42,884 bases of DNA from Chloroflexota bacterium (GTDB lineage Bacteria > Chloroflexota > Anaerolineae > VGOG01): positions 1 through 42,884 of the forward strand of contig VGOG01000008.1 in the NCBI GenBank assembly GCA_016875995.1. The letters run 5' to 3'. Made by a program: the position numbers and the translations under genes. Below, piece by piece: positions 19,486 through 28,029 of this stretch (the first letter of the stretch is position 1; every line of letters starts with the position of its first letter). The notes below the pieces were generated by a model. It did not search any database. It was given only the letters and a program-made list of their open reading frames with translations, and was not told where the DNA came from.

Positions 19486-19693
19486 ATGCTAGGCAAGGCG
19501 ATTGGGGTGGCCAGGATGCGCAGCCCTGCCTCGGGACGCATCCTCACCATAACTATAGACCATGCACCGAGCTACGGTGTCCTGGAGGGGTTGGAGGACA
19601 TCCGCGGGGTGGTTGATTGCGTCGCCGTTGCCGGTCCCGATGCGGTGGTGATGATGATGATGAAGGGGGTCGCCGAACGATGCTTCCCTGAGA
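19486..19693 (+). pseudogene. N-terminal fragment of a DhnA-type class I aldolase
   Basis: MLGKAIGVARMRSPASGRILTITIDHAPSYGVLEGLEDIRGVVDCVAVAGPDAVVMMMMKG; no downstream continuation, ORF runs into next gene. Confidence 0.6.
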
Positions 19694-19724
19694 ACGGCTC
19701 AGTGGTGAGTAGGAAGGGCAGACC

Positions 19725-20585
19725 ATGCCTCTTGCGAGCCTGAAGGAAGTGCTTGGGCAAGCCCTGAGGCGGGGATATGGTGTTCCCAGTCTCCTGGCAG
19801 GCAACCTCGAAATGGTGATTGGCCAGGTGATGGCTGCGGAGGAGAAAGCATCGCCGCTCATCCTGGCCTACAACCGGGGGGTGACGCCAAAGATCCCTAT
19901 GGAGCTGGGCATTCCATTGATCGTGAATGCTGCTACAAGAGCAGGTGTTCCCGTGGTCACGATCCTGGATCACGGGCAGAATCTCGAAGAGGTGGTGAAG
20001 GCGATACACCTGGGCACTTCTTCAGTCATGTTCGATGGTTCAAACCTGTCGTTTGAGGAGAATGTTCGCCAGACGAGGGAGATTGTGCGGGTTGCTCATA
20101 GTGTCGGCGTGAGTGTGGAAGCTGAACTGGGCAGCGTGGGCAGTCCCGAGGCGGCCTCAGTAGAGAGTAACGCTGAGAGGTCTTTCACAGACCCGGATGC
20201 GGCGGCGGAGTTTGTGGAGAGAACCGGCGTGGATGCCCTAGCCGTATCCTTCGGCAATGTGCACGGGCTGTATAGAGGCGAACCCTGTCTGGATCTGGAG
20301 CGGGTGCGACGGATACACGCTCTCGTAGACGTGCCTTTGGTGATGCATGGTGCGTCGGGGCTGGATGAAGGCGCCTATGCGGGTATCGTCGGGAGCGGTA
20401 TCAGCAAGGTGTGTTACTACACGGCCATGGGCATGGGGGCGTGCCGCGATCTCAGAGAGCTGATGGCCGATGGGGGCCAAAACGTCACCGTGTACCACCA
20501 CATCATCTCCTGGGCCTTGGACTACTTCTATGCAGAGACGAAGAGACTGCTCGATCTTCTGGGGTGCTCGGGGATGGCCAGGTAG
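19725..20585 (+). CDS. Class II fructose/tagatose-bisphosphate aldolase family
   Basis: LKEVLGQALRRGYGVPSL, VTILDHGQNLEEVVKAIHLGTSSVMFDGSNLSFEENVRQTREIV, SFGNVHGLY, PLVMHGASGL. Confidence 0.88.
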   Translation: MPLASLKEVLGQALRRGYGVPSLLAGNLEMVIGQVMAAEEKASPLILAYNRGVTPKIPMELGIPLIVNAATRAGVPVVTILDHGQNLEEVVKAIHLGTSSVMFDGSNLSFEENVRQTREIVRVAHSVGVSVEAELGSVGSPEAASVESNAERSFTDPDAAAEFVERTGVDALAVSFGNVHGLYRGEPCLDLERVRRIHALVDVPLVMHGASGLDEGAYAGIVGSGISKVCYYTAMGMGACRDLRELMADGGQNVTVYHHIISWALDYFYAETKRLLDLLGCSGMAR

Positions 20586-20640
20586 TGCTGGCTGAAGAGG
20601 CGTTCGCGCTAATATTACCAACTTTCAACAGGAGAGTGTT

Positions 20641-21546
20641 ATGACCAGCAACAAACTCAAGTTTAGCTACTTCCAACTCACTTTCGGGCAGAGAGAAGCT
20701 TATCTGCATCCGGAAAAGACCTACGAGCGGCTGAAGAGGTACGGCTACGACGCCATTGAGATCACACCGCCCAAAGGGCGCTATGGGCTCGGCGTGACGA
20801 TGGAAGACTACCTGGAAACTCACAAGCGCCTGAAGGCAGACTACGGGCTGGCGGTTTCCTGCATCAACGAGTGCTGGGGCGAGGAGTGGGACCCGTTTTC
20901 GCCCACCTACAAGACCTTGACCGAGCCCAAGACGGCTGATCTGGCCGTTTCGGAGACCAGGTCCTCCATTGATTTCGCGGCCGAGTTGGGAGCGCCCTTT
21001 GTCACCGTGGCCGTGGCCATACACGGTGACATCACCCGCGACAACGTGGCTGAATGCACGGCGGTGGCGGTGGATGCACTGCGACGCATGGCGGATTATG
21101 CGCAAGGCAAGAACATCCGGCTGGTATTTGAGGCCACCAATCATCTGGAGATGGGCAAGTTCGTCAACACTGTGCTCAATCACAAACGCATGATCGAATT
21201 GACCGAGCGGGACAACATTGGGATTCAAATAGACTGGTTCCACGCCAACTTTGAGGAACTGAACCCCTACGAAGCGGTGATGGACGCCCATCCCCTGTTG
21301 TGGCACATGCACTTTCGGGATTCGAACTCTCTCACGCCGGGATACGGAACGGTGGACTTCAAGGCGGTACTTCGTGCCGTAAAGAAAATCGGGTACGACG
21401 GATATTGCACCATCGAAAGCGCGCCCATGATTCCCAACGCGGATACCGCCGCCAAGGATGGAATTGACTATCTCAAGTTTCTCGAACGCATTGTGGAATA
21501 TCAGCTCAGTCCGGAATTCCCCAATGGTTATGCCGTGAGGAGGTAG
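20641..21546 (+). CDS. Sugar phosphate isomerase/epimerase (xylose isomerase-like TIM barrel)
   Basis: YGYDAIEITPPKGRYG, NIRLVFEATNHLEMGKFVNT, IGIQIDWFHANFEE, MHFRDSNSLTPGYGTVDFKAVL. Confidence 0.85.
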   Translation: MTSNKLKFSYFQLTFGQREAYLHPEKTYERLKRYGYDAIEITPPKGRYGLGVTMEDYLETHKRLKADYGLAVSCINECWGEEWDPFSPTYKTLTEPKTADLAVSETRSSIDFAAELGAPFVTVAVAIHGDITRDNVAECTAVAVDALRRMADYAQGKNIRLVFEATNHLEMGKFVNTVLNHKRMIELTERDNIGIQIDWFHANFEELNPYEAVMDAHPLLWHMHFRDSNSLTPGYGTVDFKAVLRAVKKIGYDGYCTIESAPMIPNADTAAKDGIDYLKFLERIVEYQLSPEFPNGYAVRR

Positions 21547-21554
21547 TTAGAGGA

Positions 21555-21668
21555 GGAGGTGATGTGGGGTTTGGATGAAAACGGGTACAGGTTGTCGTGT
21601 GTGTTAGACTTCTTGGAAGGAGGTGATGTGGAATCTGAAAACAATGTGATGTAAAGACAGGTACAGGT
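21555..21668 (+). promoter_or_regulatory. Duplicated leader segment with two strong SD sequences and two short ORFs
   Basis: GGAGGTGATGTGG at 21555 and 21619, each followed later by GGTACAGGT; ORFs 21562-21654 (30 aa) and 21626-21649 (7 aa). Confidence 0.45.
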
Positions 21669-21758
21669 GGTCATCGTTTTCGACTCGGCGCAGGATGATC
21701 TGTACCCACAGCCTGTGCGGAGCTGTTTACCAAAGCATTTGCGAAAAGGAGATAGAAA

Positions 21759-23237
21759 ATGGATAGCAAGAAGTTAAGTCGGCGCGACTTTCTGCGCATG
21801 AGCGCCTTGACCGCTGCGGGCGCGGCTCTGGCTGCCTGTGCACCCAAACCCACAGTCGAGCCCACCAAGCCCCCGGTCAAAGTCGAGGCCACCCCAACCA
21901 CCGCGCCTCCAGCGGCCAAGGAGTTGACCCTGGACATTATGTCCCCTGTGGCCGAGTACGAGGGGCCCTACCGCGAGATCTGGAACGTGTATGAAGCAAA
22001 GAACCCAGGGATCAAGGTCAACCTGTTCTCGATCAACGAGGACACCGCCGCCGCTCACGAGGCCAAGGTAGCAGGTGGGTATCTCCCGTCCTTCGAGAAC
22101 ACCCAGGAGATGCAGATCTTCTTCAACAAGGACAACTACTTGATGGCGGTGGACCTGAGCACGATTGGCTTCCCGTGGTTCGACCGCTGGACCTACGATG
22201 TCGAGCACGCCTGGTCTGACCTGTTTGGCCTGCCTGGCCCCCGCTCGCTGGATATCTACCAGGGCTTTGTCATGACCTGGCAGTACAACGGCGATCTCAT
22301 GGACAAGGCTGGCCTGGATCCGTACACGGATTTCAAGATCGAGACCTTTGATGACCTGAAGCGCTGGCTCGATGAGGGCGCAAAATGGGCCGCCACCAAT
22401 CCAGAAGCAGACTACTTCTGGAACCAGGCCTGGCACAACTGGGTCTTTGGCATGTGCTACGTGGACACGATTCCATTGGCCTTCCCGGATGGCCAACGCC
22501 AGGACCAGATTGACTGTTTCCTGGGCAGAAAAAAGTTCAACGCTCCAGACTCGCCCTATCGCCACGCCTACGAGTTCTTCAAAGAGGCCAACGACAAGGG
22601 CTGGATTCCGGAGAGCTTCTGGACGCGACAGTGGGAGGGCGACATGGAGGCTGCCTACATCGCCGGGAATTCGTTCATGATGCTCCACGGCCCGTGGGTG
22701 TGGGACAAGGCGCTGGCCGCCGGTTCCACCTTCGCCCAGAGGGGGTTCCCAGCCACACCGCCAGCGGAGGGGCAGGACACCTGGATGCAGGGTGCCCTCC
22801 CGCCCTACATTGACTGCCAGTACTTCATCCGGGCGGGCAACGAGAAGACGCCTCACTGGGAGCAGACCAAGCACGCCTGGAGCTGGCTCTTCAGCCCCGA
22901 GGCCATCCCCATGCGGGCGCAGGCGGAAGGCCGCAAGCCTCTCTACAAGCTCGACAAGCCGGTCGACATCAAGGGCCCCCAGTACCAGGCGATCATCAAG
23001 CACATCGAGAACCCGGACGGAAACTTCCCGCAGGTCAAGTGGGACGAAACGACGAGCGGGCTGCAGCAGGCCGGCCCTTACCTTAAGAAGGGCGCTAAGG
23101 GCGTCTGGGACTGGCAGAGCAACGGCAATAACGCTGTGTTTGCCGACCTGCTGAGCGGTAAGATCACCGTCCAGGAAGCCCTCGATATCGCCCAGAGGAA
23201 CTGGGAAGAGAGCTACGAAGGGCTGCCCCTGGCGTAA
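21759..23237 (+). CDS. Extracellular solute-binding lipoprotein, family 1 (CUT1 ABC)
   Basis: Tat-like SRRDFLRMSALTAAGAALAACAP lipobox; DLMDKAGLDPYTDFKIETFDDLKRWLDEGAKW, EAAYIAGNSFMMLHGPWVW. Confidence 0.88.
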   Translation: MDSKKLSRRDFLRMSALTAAGAALAACAPKPTVEPTKPPVKVEATPTTAPPAAKELTLDIMSPVAEYEGPYREIWNVYEAKNPGIKVNLFSINEDTAAAHEAKVAGGYLPSFENTQEMQIFFNKDNYLMAVDLSTIGFPWFDRWTYDVEHAWSDLFGLPGPRSLDIYQGFVMTWQYNGDLMDKAGLDPYTDFKIETFDDLKRWLDEGAKWAATNPEADYFWNQAWHNWVFGMCYVDTIPLAFPDGQRQDQIDCFLGRKKFNAPDSPYRHAYEFFKEANDKGWIPESFWTRQWEGDMEAAYIAGNSFMMLHGPWVWDKALAAGSTFAQRGFPATPPAEGQDTWMQGALPPYIDCQYFIRAGNEKTPHWEQTKHAWSWLFSPEAIPMRAQAEGRKPLYKLDKPVDIKGPQYQAIIKHIENPDGNFPQVKWDETTSGLQQAGPYLKKGAKGVWDWQSNGNNAVFADLLSGKITVQEALDIAQRNWEESYEGLPLA

Positions 23238-23286
23238 ACAGGCCATGATGCTCGCGGTGGACTGCTAAATCCGCGGCCAAACGGTT

Positions 23287-23320
23287 CTGGGCGGCCCACC
23301 TTTAGACGTGGGCCGCCCAG
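23287..23320 (+). terminator. Strong stem-loop between binding protein and permease genes
   Basis: CTGGGCGGCCCAC / GTGGGCCGCCCAG, 13-bp stem, 8-nt loop, no T tract (attenuator/mRNA stabiliser likely). Confidence 0.6.
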
Positions 23321-23343
23321 ACACTTGTTTCTGGAGGGTTATC

Positions 23344-24297
23344 ATGCAATCTGCAACCACAGGACCTCTGAGCGCTGAGCTAATGAGGCGCCCGGTCAAG
23401 AGGAGACCCAGCAAACTTGAGCGCCGTCGTATACTGCAAGACTGGGCTTTCATTTCGCCTCAACTGATATTATTCGTTGGACTTACGATTGTCCCCTTGT
23501 TCATCGCTATACCTATCCTCTTTACCGACATGTCGATGTTCAACGATCCCCAGGTAAACCCGGTTGGATTCAGGAACTTCACGGCGCTCTTTACCGACCG
23601 CAGCGTCCAGCGCGATTATATGCCGGCTCTGAGTAAGACCCTGGCGTTTGTCGCGCTCAACTATACGACGGTCTACATCTTTGGGCTAAGCCTGGCCCTG
23701 CTGATGTACGAGGTTGGCTTTCGAGGTGGGTTCTTCACGGTGGTCTACCTGCCGCTGATGTTATCCGGCCTGGCGACGGGTTATACGGCGGTGATGCTCT
23801 TCGCCCGGGAATCCGGGACGGTAAATCTCCTGCTCTTAGAGCTGAACCTGATTAAGAAGGCCTTTGACATCTACTCGCCTGCGGGGACCATGTTCATCTT
23901 GCCACTCCTGGTGGGCTGGCGCTATGCCGGCTACAACATGGCGATCTTCCTGTCCGGCCTGCTAGGTATTCCTGAAGAGACCATTGAGGCGGCCATTGTA
24001 GATGGGGCGTCGTACTGGCAGCGGCTGTGGAAAGTCTATTTTCCTCAGATGATGCCAGCCTTCATCATCGCCACGATCAGTTGCTTGATCGGTTCCTTCG
24101 CGGTCTTTGATGAGCTGGTGGCCATGGGGGCCCTGTATTACAACCCGGAGGCGAAGTTGCTCAGCATCCTGTTCTTCATGTATGGCTTTCAAGTCAAGCG
24201 ACTGGCCCAGGGGATGACCTTAGCCCTGCAGACCGGAATCCCTCTGATCGCCGTGGGTATGCTACTACAGCGTCTACAGAGGCGCCTGCAATATTAG
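23344..24297 (+). CDS. ABC sugar transporter permease (MalF/UgpA-like)
   Basis: FISPQLILFVGLTIVPLFIAIPILFTDM; EAAIVDGASYWQRLWKVYFPQMMPAFIIA EAA motif. Confidence 0.9.
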   Translation: MQSATTGPLSAELMRRPVKRRPSKLERRRILQDWAFISPQLILFVGLTIVPLFIAIPILFTDMSMFNDPQVNPVGFRNFTALFTDRSVQRDYMPALSKTLAFVALNYTTVYIFGLSLALLMYEVGFRGGFFTVVYLPLMLSGLATGYTAVMLFARESGTVNLLLLELNLIKKAFDIYSPAGTMFILPLLVGWRYAGYNMAIFLSGLLGIPEETIEAAIVDGASYWQRLWKVYFPQMMPAFIIATISCLIGSFAVFDELVAMGALYYNPEAKLLSILFFMYGFQVKRLAQGMTLALQTGIPLIAVGMLLQRLQRRLQY

Positions 24298-24316
24298 GGG
24301 AGGAGGAACAACAGCA

Positions 24317-25408
24317 ATGGCGATTTCAAATAGTCTGCAAAAAACAGTGTTCACCCCTGCCCGGCAGAAGCTACTGGTCAGGGTGGTTGCGTTTGTGGTG
24401 ATGGCTATCTATACGATCCTCACGGTCTTTCCCTTCTATGCGCTCTTTGTGCGCTCTTTTGTGAGCACCAAAGTTTCTACGCAGTTGTGGCTTTGGATTC
24501 CACCAGGGGAAGAACTTCACATGGGTCAAGAAGTCGGGAACCTGGCTGTCTTCTATCAGTTGGATTTACGGGATTTTAAGGAGGCTATGGGCATTCCCCA
24601 AACCGAATTCTTAATGGCCCGCACAACGCTAAAGGAGGTTTCCGAAGAATACAACGTTCCCGAAGAGAAGATAAAGGACTACTTCAAGGATTATTACTTG
24701 TTCAATGGTTGGATCACCCTGCTGAAAAAGACGGACTTCTTTGGCTCTTTGGGGAGATCGCTGTTGATCACTGTTGCCAGTTTGATTGGCATTACCGTCT
24801 TGTCAATTTTCACGGGTTACGGGCTGGCCGGGTTGAGACGCAGATACCAGATGGCTGTTTATAACCTTTACCTCTTGCAGATGGTCATTCCCGCCATGCT
24901 CATCCTACTGCCCCAATACCAGATGATCCAGTGGTTGGTCAACATATTTCCCGGCTACGCCGTGCAAGGAAGCTTCGCGCGTCGGGCGCTCCAGCTTCTG
25001 GCGATCATTCTGATCAACATCAAAGGCACAGCGATGTCTACCATGATCTATACCTCCGCTATCAGCGCCATTCCCCGGGACCTGGAAGATTCGGCCTATA
25101 TTGACGGAGCCAGCCCGCTGCAGTACATTCGTCACATTCTGTTCCCGCTCCTGAAAGTGCCCATAATCAGCCTGATCGTTATTCAGTTGCCCGCGGTTTA
25201 TAACCAGTTCCTGGAACCCTACGTCTATTTGGATCCAGCCAACTCTACCCTGTTGCCATTAATGCAGACCGTGGCAGGCCAGTTTTCGACGAACTACCAG
25301 GTCATATATGCGTGTGTCTTTGCCTCTGTCATTCCCCTGGTTATCGTTTACATCATTTTCCGTCGCTTCTTCGTCGAAGGCGTGATGGCAGGAGCGATCA
25401 AGGGATAG
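24317..25408 (+). CDS. ABC sugar transporter permease (MalG-like) with enlarged extracytoplasmic loop
   Basis: AIYTILTVFPFYALFVRSFVSTK; DLEDSAYIDGASPLQYIRHILFPLLKVPI EAA motif. Confidence 0.88.
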   Translation: MAISNSLQKTVFTPARQKLLVRVVAFVVMAIYTILTVFPFYALFVRSFVSTKVSTQLWLWIPPGEELHMGQEVGNLAVFYQLDLRDFKEAMGIPQTEFLMARTTLKEVSEEYNVPEEKIKDYFKDYYLFNGWITLLKKTDFFGSLGRSLLITVASLIGITVLSIFTGYGLAGLRRRYQMAVYNLYLLQMVIPAMLILLPQYQMIQWLVNIFPGYAVQGSFARRALQLLAIILINIKGTAMSTMIYTSAISAIPRDLEDSAYIDGASPLQYIRHILFPLLKVPIISLIVIQLPAVYNQFLEPYVYLDPANSTLLPLMQTVAGQFSTNYQVIYACVFASVIPLVIVYIIFRRFFVEGVMAGAIKG

Positions 25409-27079
25409 TTGAGCCCCATGCCCCATCCAAAGCCTGAGCCCAAAAGCCAACGGGTCATCTTTCAGCCTGCCACCTATCGAAGCCTGCAGCAGGGCATCAA
25501 CAAAATCGTCGAGGCTATCCGCCCTACTCTGGGCCCTTTGCCCCGCGTCGTCGCCATTGATCGGATCCTCGACAACAGGATGCCGGAACTGCTCGACAAC
25601 GGCGCCGTGATCGCCCAACGCATCATCCAGTTGCCAGGTCGTGCTGAAGACGTGGGCGCGATGCTCGTCCGAGACCTCCTGGTGCGCATCAGGGATCAGG
25701 TGGGGGATGGCACCGCCACCACGGCGCTGTTGTTCCAGTTGATCTACAATGAGGGGATGCGCTATCTGACCTCCGGCGGCAACGCCATGCGCTTGCGTGC
25801 CCACCTGGAACAGGGCATGCGGCTCATCCTCGATCAGCTTTCGGAGAGCACCGTTCACCTGGAGGGCAAGGAGAAGCTCGCCCAGATCGCAGAGACCATC
25901 TGCTACGATCGGCCCATGGCCAAGCTGATGGGCGAGATCTTCGACATCATCGGCGAATATGGCCGATTGGAGATCCGAGAGGGACGCGGCCGCGGTCTGG
26001 AGCGGGAGTACGTGGAAGGGATCTACTGGGAGCGTGGCCTCGTGTCCCGGGAGATGATCACCGACCACGCCCGACTGCGCACCGAGTTCGAGAATGCCTC
26101 CATCCTGATCAGCGATCTGAAGATCGAAAAACCGCAGCAGCTCTTCCCCGTACTGGAGTTGGCGATCCGGGCCGATGTTCGCTATCTGTTCATGGTGCTG
26201 GGCGAGATCTCCGATGCGGCCATCGGTTTCCTGCTGGCCAACAAGAACCCGGAGCGGTTTCAGGCTGTGGCGGTGCCAACGCCCGGCTGGGGTGTCTACG
26301 CCCAGGCCGCAGCCCTGGAGGACCTGGCCGTGTTGACCGGCGGAAGTCCTTTCGTGCGCGCGGCTGGGGATACCCTGGAGCGAATAAGGCTGGAGGATCT
26401 CGGCCAGGCACGGCGGGTGTGGGCTGATCTCCGCAACTTCGGGATCATCGGCGGCAAAGGCGATGCGCGGGCCCTGCGCCGGCACATCGCCCACCTGCGC
26501 GCCTGCTTCGATCGAACTGATAACCCGGTCGAGCGGGAAAAGCTGCGAGAACGCATCGGCAAGCTGATGGGCGGGTCGGCGACGCTGTGGGTCGGCGGCG
26601 CTACGGAACTGGAGATCGAAAAACGCAAAGAACTGGCAGAGCGAACCGCCGCCGCCATGCGGGTGGCGATGATGGAAGGCGTGGTGCCCGGCGGCGGTGT
26701 GGCCTTGCTGTCCTGTCGCCCGGCGTTGCAGCGATTGCTGGATCAGAGCAGCGACAGCGATGCCCGCGCCGCCTACCGAATCCTGATCCAGGCGATGGAA
26801 GCACCGATGCGCACCATCATCGCCAACGCCGGGCACGATGCCAGTGAAGTCATGGCCCACGTCAAGCTGGCCGGGCCGGGGCACGTTTTCGATGTGATCT
26901 CGGAGCGCATTGTGGATGCAGCGCAGGCGGGGATCTACGACGCGACCGCCGTGCAAAAGGCGGCCGTGTACGGCGCGGTGACCGGCGCCGCCCAGGCTCT
27001 GACAATTGATGTCGTGGTTCATCGCCTGGAGCAACCGCTGGTAACCGGGCGTGAGCCGAGCAAGATCAAGCGACTGTAG
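25409..27079 (+). CDS. Divergent GroEL/Cpn60-like chaperonin paralog
   Basis: RPTLGPLPRVVAIDR, VGAMLVRDLLVRIRDQVGDGTATTALL, RLEDLGQARRVWADLRNFGIIGGKG, GGSATLWVGGATELEIEKRKE, EGVVPGGGVALL, QAMEAPMRTIIANAG; TTG 25409 or ATG 25418 start. Confidence 0.9.
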   Translation: MSPMPHPKPEPKSQRVIFQPATYRSLQQGINKIVEAIRPTLGPLPRVVAIDRILDNRMPELLDNGAVIAQRIIQLPGRAEDVGAMLVRDLLVRIRDQVGDGTATTALLFQLIYNEGMRYLTSGGNAMRLRAHLEQGMRLILDQLSESTVHLEGKEKLAQIAETICYDRPMAKLMGEIFDIIGEYGRLEIREGRGRGLEREYVEGIYWERGLVSREMITDHARLRTEFENASILISDLKIEKPQQLFPVLELAIRADVRYLFMVLGEISDAAIGFLLANKNPERFQAVAVPTPGWGVYAQAAALEDLAVLTGGSPFVRAAGDTLERIRLEDLGQARRVWADLRNFGIIGGKGDARALRRHIAHLRACFDRTDNPVEREKLRERIGKLMGGSATLWVGGATELEIEKRKELAERTAAAMRVAMMEGVVPGGGVALLSCRPALQRLLDQSSDSDARAAYRILIQAMEAPMRTIIANAGHDASEVMAHVKLAGPGHVFDVISERIVDAAQAGIYDATAVQKAAVYGAVTGAAQALTIDVVVHRLEQPLVTGREPSKIKRL

Positions 27080-27084
27080 CTGAC

Positions 27085-28029
27085 ATGGCAGAAAACACCG
27101 GAACTCAGGATATTGTCTACTCCCTGGCGGCGTCACCCGCCTTTGACCGGGATGGTCTGTGCTTCGCCGCCCGGGCGTCGGGATTGTACCGATCTGAGGA
27201 TGGTGGTCTCACCTGGCAGGACGCCTATGCCTCGCTGGAGCTGGACGCCGCCTTGCCCACGGCGGCTGTGGCCGTGTCCCCCGATTTTCCGGCCGATGGC
27301 TGCGTGTTCGCCGGGGTGTCCGGCGCCATTCTGCGTTCGCTTGACGGCGGTCACAGTTGGTTCGTCACCCGTTTGCCCTCGCCGCCGCCGTTCGTCCTGG
27401 CGCTGGCGGTATCGCCCGATTTCGCTCACGATGGCACGCTGCTCGCCGGCACGCTGGAAGACGGCGTGTTCCGCTCCGGCGACCGTGGCGCGCCCTGGGC
27501 AGCGTGGAATTTCGGCCTGTTGGATTTGAGCGTGCTCTGCCTGGCCATCTCGCCCGATTTTGCCCATGACGAGACGCTTTTCGCTGGCACCGAGAGCGGC
27601 ATTTTCCGCAGCACGAACGGCGGCCGTGCCTGGCGAGAGGTGGACTTCTCTACCGAGGCCACGCTGGTGCTCACTCTGGCCTTGTCCCCGAACTACGCCA
27701 ACGACGGTGTTCTGTTCGCGGGCATGGAATCGCGGGGACTCTTCCGTTCCGAGGACAGGGGGCACCATTGGGCGCGCCTGGGCGAGTTCATCGTGACCGA
27801 GGCCGTGAATGGCCTCATCCTCTCGCCTCGCTTCCCGGCCCAGCCGCATGTGCTGGTCGTCCAGGGTGACACGTTGCTTGTTTCACGAGATGGCGGGCAC
27901 AACTGGTCTCCCTGGCAGGCAGGCTGGTCCGCCCACCAGGATATCGCCTCCGTGATCGCGCCGCAAGGGCTTGATCCGGGTGCTCCCCTGCTGGTTGGCC
28001 TGGTCGGAGGCGACGTGTTGCGCATCTGA
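27085..28029 (+). CDS. Asp-box/BNR-repeat beta-propeller protein, apparently cytosolic
   Basis: Six Asp boxes (RSEDGGLTW, RSLDGGHSW, RSGDRGAPW, RSTNGGRAW, RSEDRGHHW, SRDGGHNW) and repeated SPDFxxDGxLFAG; no signal peptide. Confidence 0.85.
   Translation: MAENTGTQDIVYSLAASPAFDRDGLCFAARASGLYRSEDGGLTWQDAYASLELDAALPTAAVAVSPDFPADGCVFAGVSGAILRSLDGGHSWFVTRLPSPPPFVLALAVSPDFAHDGTLLAGTLEDGVFRSGDRGAPWAAWNFGLLDLSVLCLAISPDFAHDETLFAGTESGIFRSTNGGRAWREVDFSTEATLVLTLALSPNYANDGVLFAGMESRGLFRSEDRGHHWARLGEFIVTEAVNGLILSPRFPAQPHVLVVQGDTLLVSRDGGHNWSPWQAGWSAHQDIASVIAPQGLDPGAPLLVGLVGGDVLRI

Noticed and set aside
21774-23246. 490-aa minus-strand ORF opposite the binding-protein gene
   Set aside because: Antisense artefact; the + strand encodes a convincing lipoprotein.
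25259-27136. 625-aa minus-strand ORF opposite the Cpn60-like gene
   Set aside because: Antisense shadow ORF in GC-rich coding DNA; composition rich in H/Q/G/R with no family motifs, while the + strand has clear homology.
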